Shown here in pieces: positions 1 through 15,700 of a stretch of DNA of 64,000 nucleotides (positions within the stretch are counted from its first letter, which is position 1; every line of letters begins with the position of its first letter). The translations under genes were made by a program, and so were the position numbers. The DNA is taken from NCBI GenBank assembly GCA_017590115.1, contig JAGGNK010007004.1, positions 8,988,418 through 9,052,417 of the forward strand. The letters run 5' to 3'. The notes below the pieces were generated by a model, which did not search any database, was not told where the DNA came from, and saw only the letters and a list, made by a program, of their open reading frames with translations. Origin of the DNA: Montifringilla adamsi. Its lineage: Eukaryota; Chordata; Aves; Passeriformes; Passeridae.

Positions 1-3090
<3,090 letters not shown>

Positions 3091-3252
3091 GGCCCCGTGG
3101 CAGGGCCTCAGGGAGCCGCCCTCTGCTCCAGGGCTGCAGCAGCACTGCAGAGACCGTCCCTGGAAAACTCAGGATGCTGCCAGGTCTGCCAGGGGCATGA
3201 GCCAGGGCAGGGTCTCCTCCAGACAATGCCCATGGTGCTCTTTGGGCAGCTG
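3091..3252 (-). other. MANSC4: Probable MANSC4 5' UTR in exon 1
   Basis: This sequence is GC-rich, lies directly upstream of the MANSC4 ATG, and is bounded on its 5' side by a good minus-strand splice acceptor at 3255-3253 (CTTTCTTTCAG|CAGC). It suggests at least one non-coding 5' exon further right; a candidate is at 5171-5314. The inference is from splice signals only. Confidence 0.45.
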
Positions 3253-5694
3253 CTGAAAGAAAGCAGACGTTTAATGAGCTACAGAAGATTGTAAGAGTTA
3301 TTATTGCTGTTCTCTAAATAATTATTTGGAGGTGGGTTTTGAGACACAAAAGGGACAGGCTGTTTTTAGTCATTCAGAGAACTTGTTTCTGTGGTCCCCT
3401 CTTTGTGTCTCTTGTCCTCAGACCAAGCCACGCAGACAGCCTTGAGATTTGGTGAATAACAGCAAGCTCAGCACCTTGTTCCACCTCTCTTTGTTCAGGA
3501 ACACTGCTACACTCAGTACAGACAAACACCTCTGTCTAGGATCTGAACACTTTGAGTTATCTGGTGACTGCAGAAATTTGCCTTCTCATGCTAACACATG
3601 AACTGAGGTGGAGATCTGTTCCCCTTCCTACACTATTTTGATTGCAAGAATAATAAAATTTTATTTGCAAAGATCTAGAACCAGATGGACACTCTGTGAC
3701 TGGGGAGGACTGGAACCTCCACTCAAGCTATGATCATGTTCTCCCATAATAAGTTTAAAAATATTGAGCAGCCCATAGAAGGTTTTCTGTTAGGAAAAGG
3801 CCTGTCAGAAAGAAAACACAGCTGACACACAGGGAGATGATTTTTCAGGTACCTGGTCTGAAACCTGAAACTCCCACATTTTTTTCTTAATAGGACTAAG
3901 TCTGATCCCCGCTTCCCACGTTATGCTTTTCATACAGAAAAGCTTTAAAATATTACAATAAACTAGTTGATTTAAACCCAGTGGGCTGTACAGTGAGGTT
4001 GAGAGACTTAGGCAGAAGTATAGTTTGCAATAAAAATTGTGTGTTCAGTATATAAGAATATTTTACACAGTGTTTTTACTTTTCAAGATTGAGATCAAGG
4101 AATTTCCTCCTTTCCACATGAAGTGTAGATCAGTTAAGTGGAGAATTTTAATTCTTCGGTCATTACAGATGATGTTTGTTTTTGCATAACTAGGCTCCCA
4201 GTTTGGAAATGAACTGACAGGTGTAATATTTTGTTCCTTACACAGCTCACTGGAAGATAAAAAAGCCCAGAGAAGGTTAACCCCTGTTGATCTAATAGCA
4301 AGGCCAAGGCATTTTTTTATTTAATATATATTATATTATTGGAACTATAAGTGGGAGGATTCCAAATAAATGTCTGTTGTGGGGAATATGAGAATTAAAC
4401 TGTTAGAAAGAGGGTAAGTGGGTAATTCTTCAAGCCTCTATCCTGAAAAGCAGCTCTTGGCACTCTTGTGTTGTTTTATTTAGTTTTGGAGTTTGATATT
4501 TTCATCTCTGTGATAATCAGCACTAAAAACCTTAAATATATTTTAAAATACCTGATAGCTTGCACTCAGTGGACTGCACAGGGAAGCTTTTAGACATTTA
4601 TCTACATTACCACAAGTGCTATTGACAGTGTATTTTTAAAAATATTTGTTTCAGCTTTCCAAATACCCCAAGGTGTCACTTGATTTGGAACACACTCAAA
4701 ATTTTGACAGACATGCCTGTATTTTGGCATTACTTCCTGTAGTATGAATTAGTGTCATTTTCAGATCTGTTTTGTTCTGTAAGATTTGCGTGCAAAAATG
4801 TTGATTTCTGATTGCTTTTCTCACTCCTACTCTTCCCATATCTCCAAGAAGAGAAACCTGGAAGACTCTGAACAATCTGGGGAAGCACTTAACAAGGAGA
4901 TGTTAAGTGCTCCTCTTTTCCTAAATAAATTTTAAGGGCAAAAATAGCTGCAAGGAAACTTTCTTTTTAATGAAAGATAAAGTGATTAAAACAAGTAAAT
5001 AAATGGCTACTTTAGACAATTTCCTTTAAAAACAGAAAACTTCTATTAAATTTCACCATCTTCTGCCAGCTTCCCCTTAATTTCACTTTGACTTTTCAGT
5101 GGGAAATGTAAATTAGTGCTGAAATTTTAATTCACAGATATTATGCAAGAAGGAAATGCCCAAGTCTTACCTGCAAACCAGTGACTGATTTTCCATGTGC
5201 TCTGCAAAGAGGGACCAAGAGGCTGCCACTGATACAGGGGGGTCTGTGGCCAGCACCAGACCAGCACTTCATGTTATTTAGAAACTCCTTTCATCCGACT
5301 CCTCACATTTCCTCCTGGAAAACAAAAAGTTAGGGGGGCCTGTTTCCTGTGAGAATATGAATGTTTTTGCAGGCCTTTCAGTAAAAGAGATATAAATGGA
5401 CCTGCCACGCTGGAGCAAAAAGATCTTTTTCATGATCCTTCTTATAATCAGAAACAGTCCCTGAAGTTTCCCACCTGGGCCAGCAGTGAGAATGGCACAA
5501 TCCAGGAGCTTCCCAGCACAAAGGATTCATCATCAGGCATTAACTCTTTTTTTGCCAAACAGAAACAAAAGCATGCACTTTTTCCCTATGAAGTAACAGA
5601 CATGTCTTGATTTTTGGAACTACATTTACCTTTTATAGAATATATGGTCCTATCACTCAGAATATGTAAAGACCAGAAAGGATCTATTTAGTTG
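3253..5694. other. Intergenic or MANSC4 5' intron, AT-rich
   Basis: I see no protein-coding exon. Apart from the candidate 5' UTR exon at 5171-5314 (see findings), this is AT-rich unique-looking sequence. Confidence 0.6.
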
Positions 5695-6063
5695 CAGAAT
5701 TATGGAATGGTTGGGTTGGAAGGGACCTCAAAGCTCACCCATTTCCATTTCCACCCTCTTGCCATGGGTAGGGACAACTTCCACTATCCCAGGTTGCTCC
5801 AAGCCCTCTCCAACCTGCCCTTGGACACTTCCAGAGATGGGGCAGGCACAGCTTCTCTGGGTACCCTGTGCCAGGGCCTCACTATCCTCACAGGGGAGAA
5901 TTTCTTCCTGATATCCCATCTAACCCTGCTCTCTGTCAGTATGAAGCCATTCCCCCTGGTCCTGCACTACATCCCTTGTCAAGTCTCTCTCCATCTTTCT
6001 TGGGGGCTCTCTTCAGGCACTGGAAGGCAACAATGGGTTACACTGAGTCTGTCTCTTCTCCAG
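5695..6063 (-). mobile_element. CR1 LINE 3' fragment
   Basis: The segment carries the hallmark reverse complement of the avian CR1 3' end: ATGGAATGGTTGGGTTGGAA, then 'agggacctcaaag', 'gccatgg..agggacaacttcca', 'gttgctccaagccc', 'tggacacttccagagatgggg', 'gtgccagggcctcac' and 'cttctccagg'. The 3' end of the element is at the left, so the element lies on the minus strand. It is 5'-truncated, as most CR1 copies are. Open frames crossing it are not genes. Confidence 0.93.
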
Positions 6064-9000
6064 GTATTGTGTGACAGAGCAGTTGGAAAGTGACAAGCTG
6101 AGAAGTAAGTCCCAGGCAATTCCCCAGGTGAGGTATGAACCTGCCCAGGCCCTCCTGTGAATGTTAGTAATGAATTTAGTGAAATGTGCAGCATAATCCC
6201 ATGTGACATCAGCATGAAGTTCCCTGCCTGTGTTGTGCTCCACATAAGTAAACTGATTTTCAGGCCTGTGTTAAAATCATCTTTATCTCATTTTTCTGAG
6301 ATTCGCATATATATTTTCCCTTTATTATAGTAGTGGTAAGGTCAAAGTTTTAAGTAAGCCAAGTATATTGATAATTTCAGAATATGTCACTGTAACTCTG
6401 TTAAGGTATAAAAATTATGAAAGACTAATGTAATGAATCATGAAATAATGAAATGTAAATATGTGGAAAAAAATCAAACCAAGTCTGACATGATTCAAAT
6501 AATGTGCTTGCTTTCTTTCTCCTTTAAAATTTTCCTTGAAATCAAAACTCTCTTGCAAAATATCTAAAGTCCAACAAAACAGCATTTTTTGAGAGAATTG
6601 CTTTGTCAAAAACAGCTATTAGTGGTCAGGTTTTGGTTTGGAGCAATGTACCACATTTTTAATGACTCTGACCTTCTCTGAGGTTAGGGACAATTGGATC
6701 CAAAGATTCTGGTTTCAGTTCCATCCTAGCAACATGGTTAAAAAAAAAAGGTGAAATATTACAGTTTCTCTTCCTGGGGCTTCATACAAACCATTTTTTA
6801 AACCCTTGTTTCCAAGGGTTGCCAGGCCCTGAGAGTCTCTCAGAGCTTGGCTTCAGACTAATTCAGGCCAAACCTCTGCTGCAAGGCTGGGAGATGTGTG
6901 TTCAAGCAAAGATCAACACAAGTCTTAGCCAGATTAAATTTATACAAATATATATCTAGTGGCACTGCAGATTAACTTGAGCCAAGTTTTATGACAAAAG
7001 GCACAATGTTTCGCAAACACTAATGAACAGATGCTGATTTATGGCAGAACTTGAACTGGGCAATCTTGTGGTGAATTTTACAGAGCTGGATACTGAGTGG
7101 AAGTCCTCCACGTGGATTACCATTAATCTTACCTAGTTATTATGTACTAAAATTCAGCACTGCCTATCTACACCAGGATTAGAAAATATCTGCTGTTTTA
7201 AAAGCACCCAGTTCTCCTCCAGGCACAGCTGCACAAGAAATTGTGGATGCACAATGCATTTGTGCAGAGCAAACATCCCTAACAGGGGATACAGCAGCAG
7301 ACAGAGCACTCCAGCAGCCTGACCCCCATTCAGGTTTTGTCAGGGAGCATTCATTGCACCTGAGGGAGTTTCAAGGAAATTCTTTAAGAGGTCTGTGGTG
7401 TGAAAAATTGACCAGGCTGAAGGCCATTGCAAGGATTTACACTCTTCCACCTCCACTCTGCTGTACAGGGCCTGAATTTCTCATGATCCACAGAGAATGC
7501 CCACCACACACAGACTTTTGGAATGGCCTTTTTGCTGCCCAGACAGAGCTCAAGAGCACACACTTTAGTATTAATCACTCAGATGTGACTAATAAGTAGT
7601 TGATAATAATCTGTTTTCAAAAAACATGAGACTCCAAGTATCTTTTCAGTAGTGCTGCAACATACTTTTATTGCAAGGAATAAATAATCAGCACATTAAA
7701 AGCAGAAAAAATAAACAGAAAATATTAGGGAATAATGTCTGAGCAAGTGCTATTAGAAATAAGAGTGCTTGCTTTCTTTTTTTTCTTTTTTTTTTAATAG
7801 CATTGTGAATGGCACTGGGTAAGAAGTGATTTGTTTGGCTACAAATCTGAAAAGAGAAATTACCTTTATTTAGCAGATCATCCTTCACAAATGCTAGAGT
7901 TCAGCTGAAATAAAATTATGCTCTGGTTAGTTCCTTTCAGAAATGCCAAGATCCTTTAGAACACCAGAATTTTTAAATGCTGAAACACTGCAGGATAATT
8001 CCTATGTTCCATATATGCTTACTTTGTATCCTGTGACAGGGAAAATACTGAACAATGGCAGAAGTTGGCAAATCCTTTCCAAAAGACCAATTCCTGTCTT
8101 GAGTAATTCCACTGTTACTCAATGCCCAGTTCCCTGGCAGTGCAGTACAATTCCCTGGCGTCTCAGAGGGCAGAATGTGGCACTTTATATTTTATATTAG
8201 ATAGCATGGATACTATAAATATCCCCAGATTCAGTTCCAGTTCACACATTAGACTAATAAAGCTGAAAGGAATTCAATTTTTCCACTGTTGTTTTTTTTT
8301 TTTTTTTTTCACTCAGTGTGGTCCTTTCCTCAGAGCATTCAGGTTGGTGTTACTCTCTGGTTCTCAAGTATTATCCAGTGTCTCCCTGGCTTCACTTTTC
8401 TTTGTAGCAGTAACTCCTCCTGAGTCTCTGTGATTCCTTGCTTTTGCTATGCTGGGAAAGTCAGAGGGCTACAGAAATGTGTGCCCAGGCAGAGAAAGGC
8501 TGAGTTTCTCTGTGTCATGGTTGAATGGTCTATTACAATGGAGTGGCTGTATGAAAAAAGCTTCTTCCATTTCCACGTCTTTTTAAAAGAAAAGAGTGAT
8601 CTCTCTTTGGCCTTGGAAGAAATTCAGACATTAACTACAAGGAAATAGTTCAGGCACCAGACACAGGGAAAAATTATGTAGCACAAATGGTCGAGGCAAG
8701 CCTGGAGCAAGAGAGCCTTTACTGACACTCTCTGGTGCCCTTTCTTGGCACTTGAGAACCCTTTTTCTTGGTATCAATTTGTCTCTCAGGTACTGTAAAG
8801 ACAGGCCTGAACTGTCTAAAACACCTTGAAGACCTTTCCCCAGGAGCCAAAGTCTAGAAGACAGGTATTGAAATGCTGAGCAGCATTTGTCTTCCTCTCT
8901 GAGTGTCTTGTTCTTCGGGACATGTTCTTTTGTCATAAACTCATTTAACATTTTAGATTTAAAATCTACCATGATTGTTTTCATGTTTGATGCTTCAGCA

Positions 9001-11030
9001 TGTTCTTGAAGGATGATAGACAGTCCTTCATATTTGTTTCAAAGATCATGCAAATCTTTTATGGCTCTGAACTACACATTTCAGCTTTGTAGCTCTAGAA
9101 ATAGAGTTCAAACTCTGGAAAAGACATTTCTTATTCACTTAAGGTACAACCAAGATGATTGGTGAAACAGCAAAGCCTTTTCTTTGATTCTATTATAATA
9201 ACATGTATTATTGATCTTAAAAGAAACCAGTATAACCTTAGAGTGGAAGACATACAAAATTGTCTCCACAAGAGTGGAACAAAAGAGTGACCCTTGCCTT
9301 GGTACATTTGCAGTGTAAGTACTCTAGAAGCACATCACACAGGCTGACTGATGAGTGTAGGAAAAAACAAGGGACCTGTCCTGTCAGCACACTGGCTTAG
9401 CACAACTGCCCAGCCCTGAGCCTGGAAAAGGCACAGAGAGATGAAAATCAGCCCAGTAAAAACAACTGGGTGAGAAAACAGGCTTTTTGTAAAAGTGGCC
9501 ACTTAGTACTGCTGACCTCTTGGGCATGTGAGAGCTCCTGGGGAAAGCTGTGAGAGTCAGGGCCATCGAAAGTTTGCTGGCAGGAATAAAACACTACTGC
9601 ATGCCAGAATTGATCCAGCTCATTAACAAACTTCATGGACTGTGAGGAAGAAGGACTGGAAATCCCAGGCAGAGTGGCAGGCATCTGGCAACATACAACT
9701 GGAGAAGAAATATTCCATCCACCCAGGCTGTGGTGTCAACACTTTGAGGCTGAACTTACCATAACTGACTACATGGAAAAAAACATTCACCAATTAGGAG
9801 CTAACTTACAAATCCATGAAACATAAGAGACTCCAAAGCAGATGTCTAAAGATGGCAATCCTGCTGTATTCCAACAGGACAGCTTGTTGGTCATGCCAAA
9901 CATGAGATCTCTGTTTTCCTTGGGAGTAAACATGCTTACAATTGCTTGAAATGCCTGCCTGTGGGAACTAAAGGACAAGAAGGAATTAAGGGATGGACTC
10001 TTACTGAGGTAGTGAGACACTTGTTGTGTGGGATAATCTTTTGAAGGCTGAACCTGAAGCAGAGAAAAAAACAGCCAAGTGCTCATACTTAAACTAGGTG
10101 TAAGAAACTCAAAAAGCAAAATGTTGTGGTGCTTTATTAAGAACAGAAGACAGGAAAGTGGCATGTGAATATTAATTAAAAAATGAGGAAGAGTGAAAGA
10201 GGAACACAAACCAAGCAAACAGTGAAACAGTAGGAAAGAGAAGGTGAGAGGTGATGGTGACCCAGCAAATGAAGAGACCTCTTTTGGTCTGGTTGAGATC
10301 CTATAGAAAAGGATTTCAGAACATGAAATGGGCCCCTCAAAAGCAAGATTATGAAGATGCTTTGAAGTGAGATAGAAAACAAACACACGCAGAAGTCTAC
10401 TTCACCTCAAAAAATGCTTTTATAAAAGCAGAAAAGAACACCTGTAACTGAGATTGACATTTGTGGGCTAGAGTTAAGAAGCTGAAGATCAACAAAACAG
10501 TAATAAAGGATCACAGTCATTTCATAGAGGAAATGCTAAAAAGTAAACAACCCTGTCTTCCTTAAAAGAGAGGGGAAAAAACCCCCACAAAACAGATTAG
10601 TGCCATTGAAATGTTTTAATAGTGGGGAGAAAAAATCCCTTCTGAGCAGTGAAAATAGGGAGTTGTCTGAAAACTGAGCAAGCTGCACAAACTGGACATG
10701 AGTCACACTACTGCTAAAGGGAAAGAGTTTCTATGGTCTGCAATATCTGAAGGAAATATCTTTATAAAGATAAAAAATATATTTTGAACATCTTTATAGT
10801 ACATATCATCATATGAGAATACAGGCATGACAGACTTCTCATCTGTTTCGGCAGATGGTATGGTTTTTTAAAGGACTGTTATTGTGTTTGAAGAATATAA
10901 CAAGGCAAACAGCAAATCGATCATTTTACCCATGCCCAAGATGCTCAGTTGTTAATTTGCTCTTTCCTTGTTCATGTCAAACTCAGGACCCTGGTACGTA
11001 GCTCACTCATGAGATGTCCTGTTCCAGGAC
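6064..11030. other. Intergenic sequence between MANSC4 and KLHL42
   Basis: AT-rich sequence with T runs at about 7778-7796 and 8290-8309. No recognisable exon, RNA gene or complete repeat was seen. The longest unexplained frame is on the minus strand at 9787-10386 (199 codons), discussed under findings. Confidence 0.6.
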
Positions 11031-11593
11031 CTCAGTCTAAATAGAAAAGATGGAGCAGCAGAACAGGTTATGCAGTGTCTTCACAGGGCAAACCAGGGGC
11101 TGGGAGACGCAGGGAGCCAGGAGGGTCAGAGCAGAGCCACGTATCGCACATTCCATGGCCGGGTCCCTCTGCTGCGGGGGATTCAGCTCGGGAAGGGATG
11201 CGGCAGTGCGGGGATGCCATGGCACCAGGCTGGCTGTGCCGCTCACCCGCTGCTTTTTCCCTGCGCCTGTGCCTCGGGAATGCTGCCCCTGGCCAGGGAT
11301 GCAGCGGTACATTTATGGCAAGGGGTTAGAGCTGCGACTGCAGCTGCGATCCCGGCCCAAATCAGGAGAGGGGAGCACCAGGGGGGATCGCTGCGCCTCT
11401 GGGCTGTCCCCTGGAGCCCAGCACCGGCCTTTCCACCGTGTCCCTGACACCCACCCTGCCTGGGCCCGGGGATGCCCTGACGGCCCCCCTTGCGGGCAGC
11501 GCCAGAGCGCTCAAACATTGCCTTTTTCGGGCTTTTTTTCTCTTTCCTCCCTGTGTGCGGGTTGTTTGGTTTTGGTTTGGGTTTTTTTTGTTT

Positions 11594-11595
<2 letters not shown>

Positions 11596-11646
<51 letters not shown>
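11596..11646. repeat. 51-base poly-T run
   Basis: An uninterrupted T run with a T/G-rich left shoulder (GTTTGGTTTTGGTTTGGG) sits directly against the left edge of the KLHL42 CpG island. On the minus strand it is poly-A. It could be a retroposon tail remnant or simple slippage; its length may be uncertain in the assembly. Confidence 0.95.
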
Positions 11647-11649
11647 CCG

Positions 11650-12740
11650 CTTCTCCTTGTCACTCCTTGCAGGGCCGGAGCAGCGGCAGCGCCTCCCGGC
11701 ATCCCGGGCCGCTCCGCCCATCCCGGCCCGGCCCGGCCCGGCCCGTCCCATCCCGGCCGGCGGAGGAGGAGCCGGCGCGGCGGCTCCGGCCGGGCTGAGG
11801 CGCCGACAGGCCCGCGGTGAGCGATGTCCCTGGCGGAGCGGCGGCGGCGGCGGCAGGAGGAGGAAGAAGAGCGGGAAGGGGAAGCAGAGGATGGGGCCGG
11901 TGCTGGGGAGGAGGTGGTGCAGATCCGGCTGGGGGACAAGTGCTACCCGGTGTGCAAGAGGAAGCTGATCGAGCAGAGCGACTATTTCCGAGCGCTCTAC
12001 CGCTCGGGCATGCGGGAGGCAGGGCAGGGCCAGGAGGAGCAGCTGCTGCGCGGGGGTCTGAGCGCCCTGGGGCTGGAGCTGGTGCTGGACTTCATCAACA
12101 CGTCCTGCCTGGCCAGGCTGGAGCAGGAGGAGGGCGGCGAGGAGGAGCCGCCGCTGCTGGAGGAGCTGGTGGAGGCCGCGTCCTACCTGCAGGTCACGCC
12201 CCTGCTGCGGCTGCTGCTGTCGCAGGTGCGGCTGGGCAACTGCTTCGAGCTGCACCGCCTGGCGCAGGTGTACGGCCTGCAGGACCTGCACGACGCCTGC
12301 CTGGACTTCATGGCCGCCCACTACCACCAGGTGCTGCGCAGGCCCGACGCCCGCCCGCACCTCCTGCTGCCCCCGGCGCTGCAGCAGCAGCTGCGGGAGC
12401 GGCGCATGAGGGGCACGGCCACCCTCCTGCTGCTCGGGGACTTCATGGGCGCCTGTCCGCCGGGGCTGCCCGCCGGCTGTCACCCCGCGGGGGACGCGCC
12501 CTGGGCCATGCTCAGGTACGACGAGGAGGCGCAGCGGTGGCTGCCGCTGGCCAACAACCTGCCCGCCGACCTGGTGAGCGTCCGCGGCTACGGCTCGGCC
12601 ACGCTGGACAATTACCTGTTCATCGTCGGCGGCTACCGCATCACCAGCCAGGAGATCTCGGCCGCACACTGCTACAACCCGTGCCTGAACGAGTGGAGCC
12701 AGCTGGCCTCGATGAACCAGAAGAGGTAACCTCTGCTCCC
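11650..12740 (+). promoter_or_regulatory. KLHL42: KLHL42 CpG island and promoter region
   Basis: Very GC- and CpG-rich sequence covers the putative promoter, 5' UTR and all of coding exon 1. Upstream of the ATG there is a GC box (CCGCCC at 11714-11719), a tandem CCCGG pentamer tract at about 11722-11745 and no TATA box, as expected for a housekeeping-type CpG-island promoter. The transcription start cannot be placed from sequence alone. Moderately GC-rich DNA extends left of the T run to about 11050. Confidence 0.8.
11824..12725 (+). CDS. KLHL42: KLHL42 exon 1 (BTB, BACK, first kelch repeat)
   Basis: The ATG at 11824 has G at -3 and is the first in-frame Met; no other Met occurs before the BTB domain. 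Residues 1-30 are a charged low-complexity stretch (a run of five Arg, then Gln and five Glu) encoded by GC- and purine-rich repeats; human KLHL42 has only a few residues there. The BTB part includes CYPVCKRKLIEQSDYFRALY (40-59). An acidic loop at 100-108 interrupts the BTB fold, as it does in human in a different form. The BACK part includes LAQVYGLQDLHDACLDFM. The exon ends inside Arg301 (AG|GTAACC), intron phase 2. Confidence 0.95.
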
Positions 12741-15700
12741 TGGGGTACACGTGTGTCCCTGTCTGGTGTTGAGATAGATCCTGTTCAGTCCCATGGCACT
12801 GGCTCAGCCTTAGGGACGCGATGCAGACCTGTCTGTGCCCTGAACCGCCAAACAAACCCAATGAGGAAACTCCTTTCCCGCTTTCTTTTTGGTGTGTTGT
12901 AACTCCAATTAAGTACGTGACAAGTTTTCCTGCTCTTAGCGGGGATGTTCAGGCTATACCAGAGCTGGAGATGGCCGAAACAATTCAGTTGCAGCAGCTG
13001 TCCAGTGGTCTGTACTTCCATAAAAATCTCAATGCTTTGTAGGCCTGCACTTCAGTGAAATACCAGAAAAACGTCCGGAAGATAGTGAGAAATTTCTCAC
13101 TTGATGGGAATGTTTGGATCTGGGAATCATTTATCGTATTGATAGTTTTTCTTTTTTTACCTGTTTCATTTTGAATGGTTTATTACACATTGATGTTTTA
13201 GTTTGCATTCAGAAACACTGGTATAATAAAGAGTAATAGAGACCCAGCCTTGAGGAGGGCCCGAGAAGAGAGGCCTTCTCCCTGGCCAAGGCTGTGGCTC
13301 CTCTACCTTAACCACATGTTGGAGTTATAAAAACAAAGGCTTTAATTTCACTGAAACAAACTGGCTTTGTTTCCAATGTGAACTTCTCTTTGTTTCCATT
13401 TCAGTAAAAGTATTTTAAATTTTATCTTTTCTCTCTGAAAAAGAAAAAAGTAAGGAGGCCAAAATTCACTGTAGAATGGAAATCCTCTTCTCTGTCCTGT
13501 GAATTGAAAGAGCATGCACAGAAACCCAAGCCATTGGAATAAATGCTTTGTATCTGGGTAGTTAAACTGCAGTCTCTATTCCTGGCTCTGTTTAGCTTTT
13601 GCCACCTAAACCCCCTCGAAACAGGGATTAAACCAAAAATTAAGTCTTTCCCATTTCACCTTTATTTCCCGCCCCCCTTCTTGTATTGTGAGAATTTTAC
13701 TAAAATAATCACCTCCCTAATCAGTCATCACAACTGATCAGAAGCCATTTTCCTCAGTGTTTCTGAGTGCTTGGAATGGCACTGAGAAAAGTTTCATGTG
13801 TAAAATAAATGTTTGGCTTTTAAGCACTACAAACACCTTTTCATACAGACCTTTCTTAGAGGCTGAGCCTGTAGCAGCGTTCCCTGAGGTGCCTGGGGAA
13901 CAGAGATGTTTTAGCTGGCTTCATTCGACAGCAGGACCTCTGCAAATAGGGCTGGGAGCACTTGGCCTCGCTAGAAAAGCAGGGTGGGGTCAGCCCACAC
14001 AGTGTCTCCTATGGAAATTAACTTCATCACAGAAGTGCCACCTTGGTCAAATCACAGGGTTCTGTTTCTGTGGTGTGTATAGCAAGAGAGCTGCTACTAT
14101 GTATGTTGACTGTGCAATGTGGGTTTTTAAAAAATACCTTTTCAAGGCCGCTTTTGCACCTTACAGTTTGCGTGTTCAAACTCTAGATCAGCCTTTTTCC
14201 TCCACACTTACCCTTTGTTTTTGCTAGCATGTATAATCATTATACTTGAAATAAACACGTGGATATTTTCTCCTATTGCTGTTTTCAATGGCATTGCCAC
14301 ATCAACTTAATCTTCAAACCCATCACAGGTGACAGCAAGGTGTTCCTTAGACTAGAATTTCAACTGACCATATACTGCACAAAGACAGCAGGCAAATGGA
14401 TATTTTTGGAATAATCTTTAGTCTTAAATTCCATGGTAGTTACTGCAGGCCAAAAAGTACCCAGAATTACACCTGCAAAGTAGCAGTGAGGATGTTGTTC
14501 CCTGGGTAAGTGGGGGAACTTTTTTTTCATGGAAACTCAGCTGACCCTTCACAAAACACATATCTGATTTTACCAGCTTCACAGAGTCTCAGCTCTGCAG
14601 TTCATTATTACTTTTTCTATCTGACATAACATGTCAGCTCCCTGATGACCGTCTGGATGCTTTGTGGTAGAGGGGATGGCCTGTGCCCTAGGAGCCAGGA
14701 GCAGCACCATTTTTAACATGAGGGGTTTGCGTGCTGCACGACCAGTGCTGATGCCTGACTGCCATGCATCTGTGCTGCAATTAGAGCTGCAATTCACTTG
14801 GCATTTTATTTTTAGTTTGTTATGCTGTAGTAAAATAACCAGGGTGGTTGCCCAGCCTTCTCCTTAGGAATTACAGCCATGTGACTGTCTGGCAAATGAA
14901 TTTATGTCAGCTGATACAATTACATCCCATGGATGAAATTCGACATACCTTCAGGGAGAGCTCTAGTTTCCATTGAAGCTGGTTTGACTTCAGACAGCAG
15001 AGGATCTGGATTTGTCGTGCATGAATGACTGCATGTGTTGGCCTCAAAGGAAGGCTGAGGAGTTATGGATATGATTTTGCTGTTCTACTCTTCATATAAG
15101 TGCTTTCTGCCCTGAACAAACCTTTCAAGTTCTATGGTATTTTTATCATGAATTATTTCCATTGCTTAGATGAAACACTCCTAACTTCTAAGTAGAAGAT
15201 GAAAGCCACCTGAATGTTTAGCAGCCATTCTGGTTTTGGTCTTCACTGTTGGCTTTCTTTTTAGGTGTACATGTTTTATAACTTTAGTTTCAAACTTTTT
15301 CACAATAGGCAAGTCCTGTATAATGTTCTTATGATGCCCCCCAGGAGCTTCAGAGAGTGTTATTCCCAATTTATGCATACCCAAGGGAGCTAAAATAATG
15401 TGCTCAGGCTCACCAAGGAAGCCTGTGATTGGCTGAGCATGGAATTTTTCATCGTCTGAGTGCTAAATCCAGTGCTGATCACAAATAGTCCACAACAGAT
15501 CAGGTTTTCTAGACCTTTCCATTCTAGACATGTTTCTGTACTTGGAATTCTCAAGAGAGAGAATGACCTGAATTTTTTAATAGAAGCAGCTCCATGTTAG
15601 TGTTGCCCAAGATCACTCATGGTCTTTGGAGTCAGGAAGGTAACAAAGTGAACAGGGGACTGTTGCAGTAATGTCCTTGAATACCTTTCCAAACATTTTC

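Noticed and set aside
11812..11826. Splice-donor-like GCG|GTGAGC overlapping the KLHL42 start codon
   Set aside because: The frame from the ATG encodes the BTB domain without interruption, so splicing here would remove the start. Most likely a chance match in GC-rich leader.
11362..12861. 499-codon open frame antisense to KLHL42 exon 1
   Set aside because: It is the complement of GC-rich coding sequence plus the poly-T run (read as poly-Lys). It has no domain, and long antisense frames are expected in CpG-rich exons.
11817..12902. 361-codon plus-strand frame overlapping KLHL42 exon 1 in another frame
   Set aside because: Ala/Gly/Pro-rich out-of-frame shadow of the BTB/BACK coding exon.
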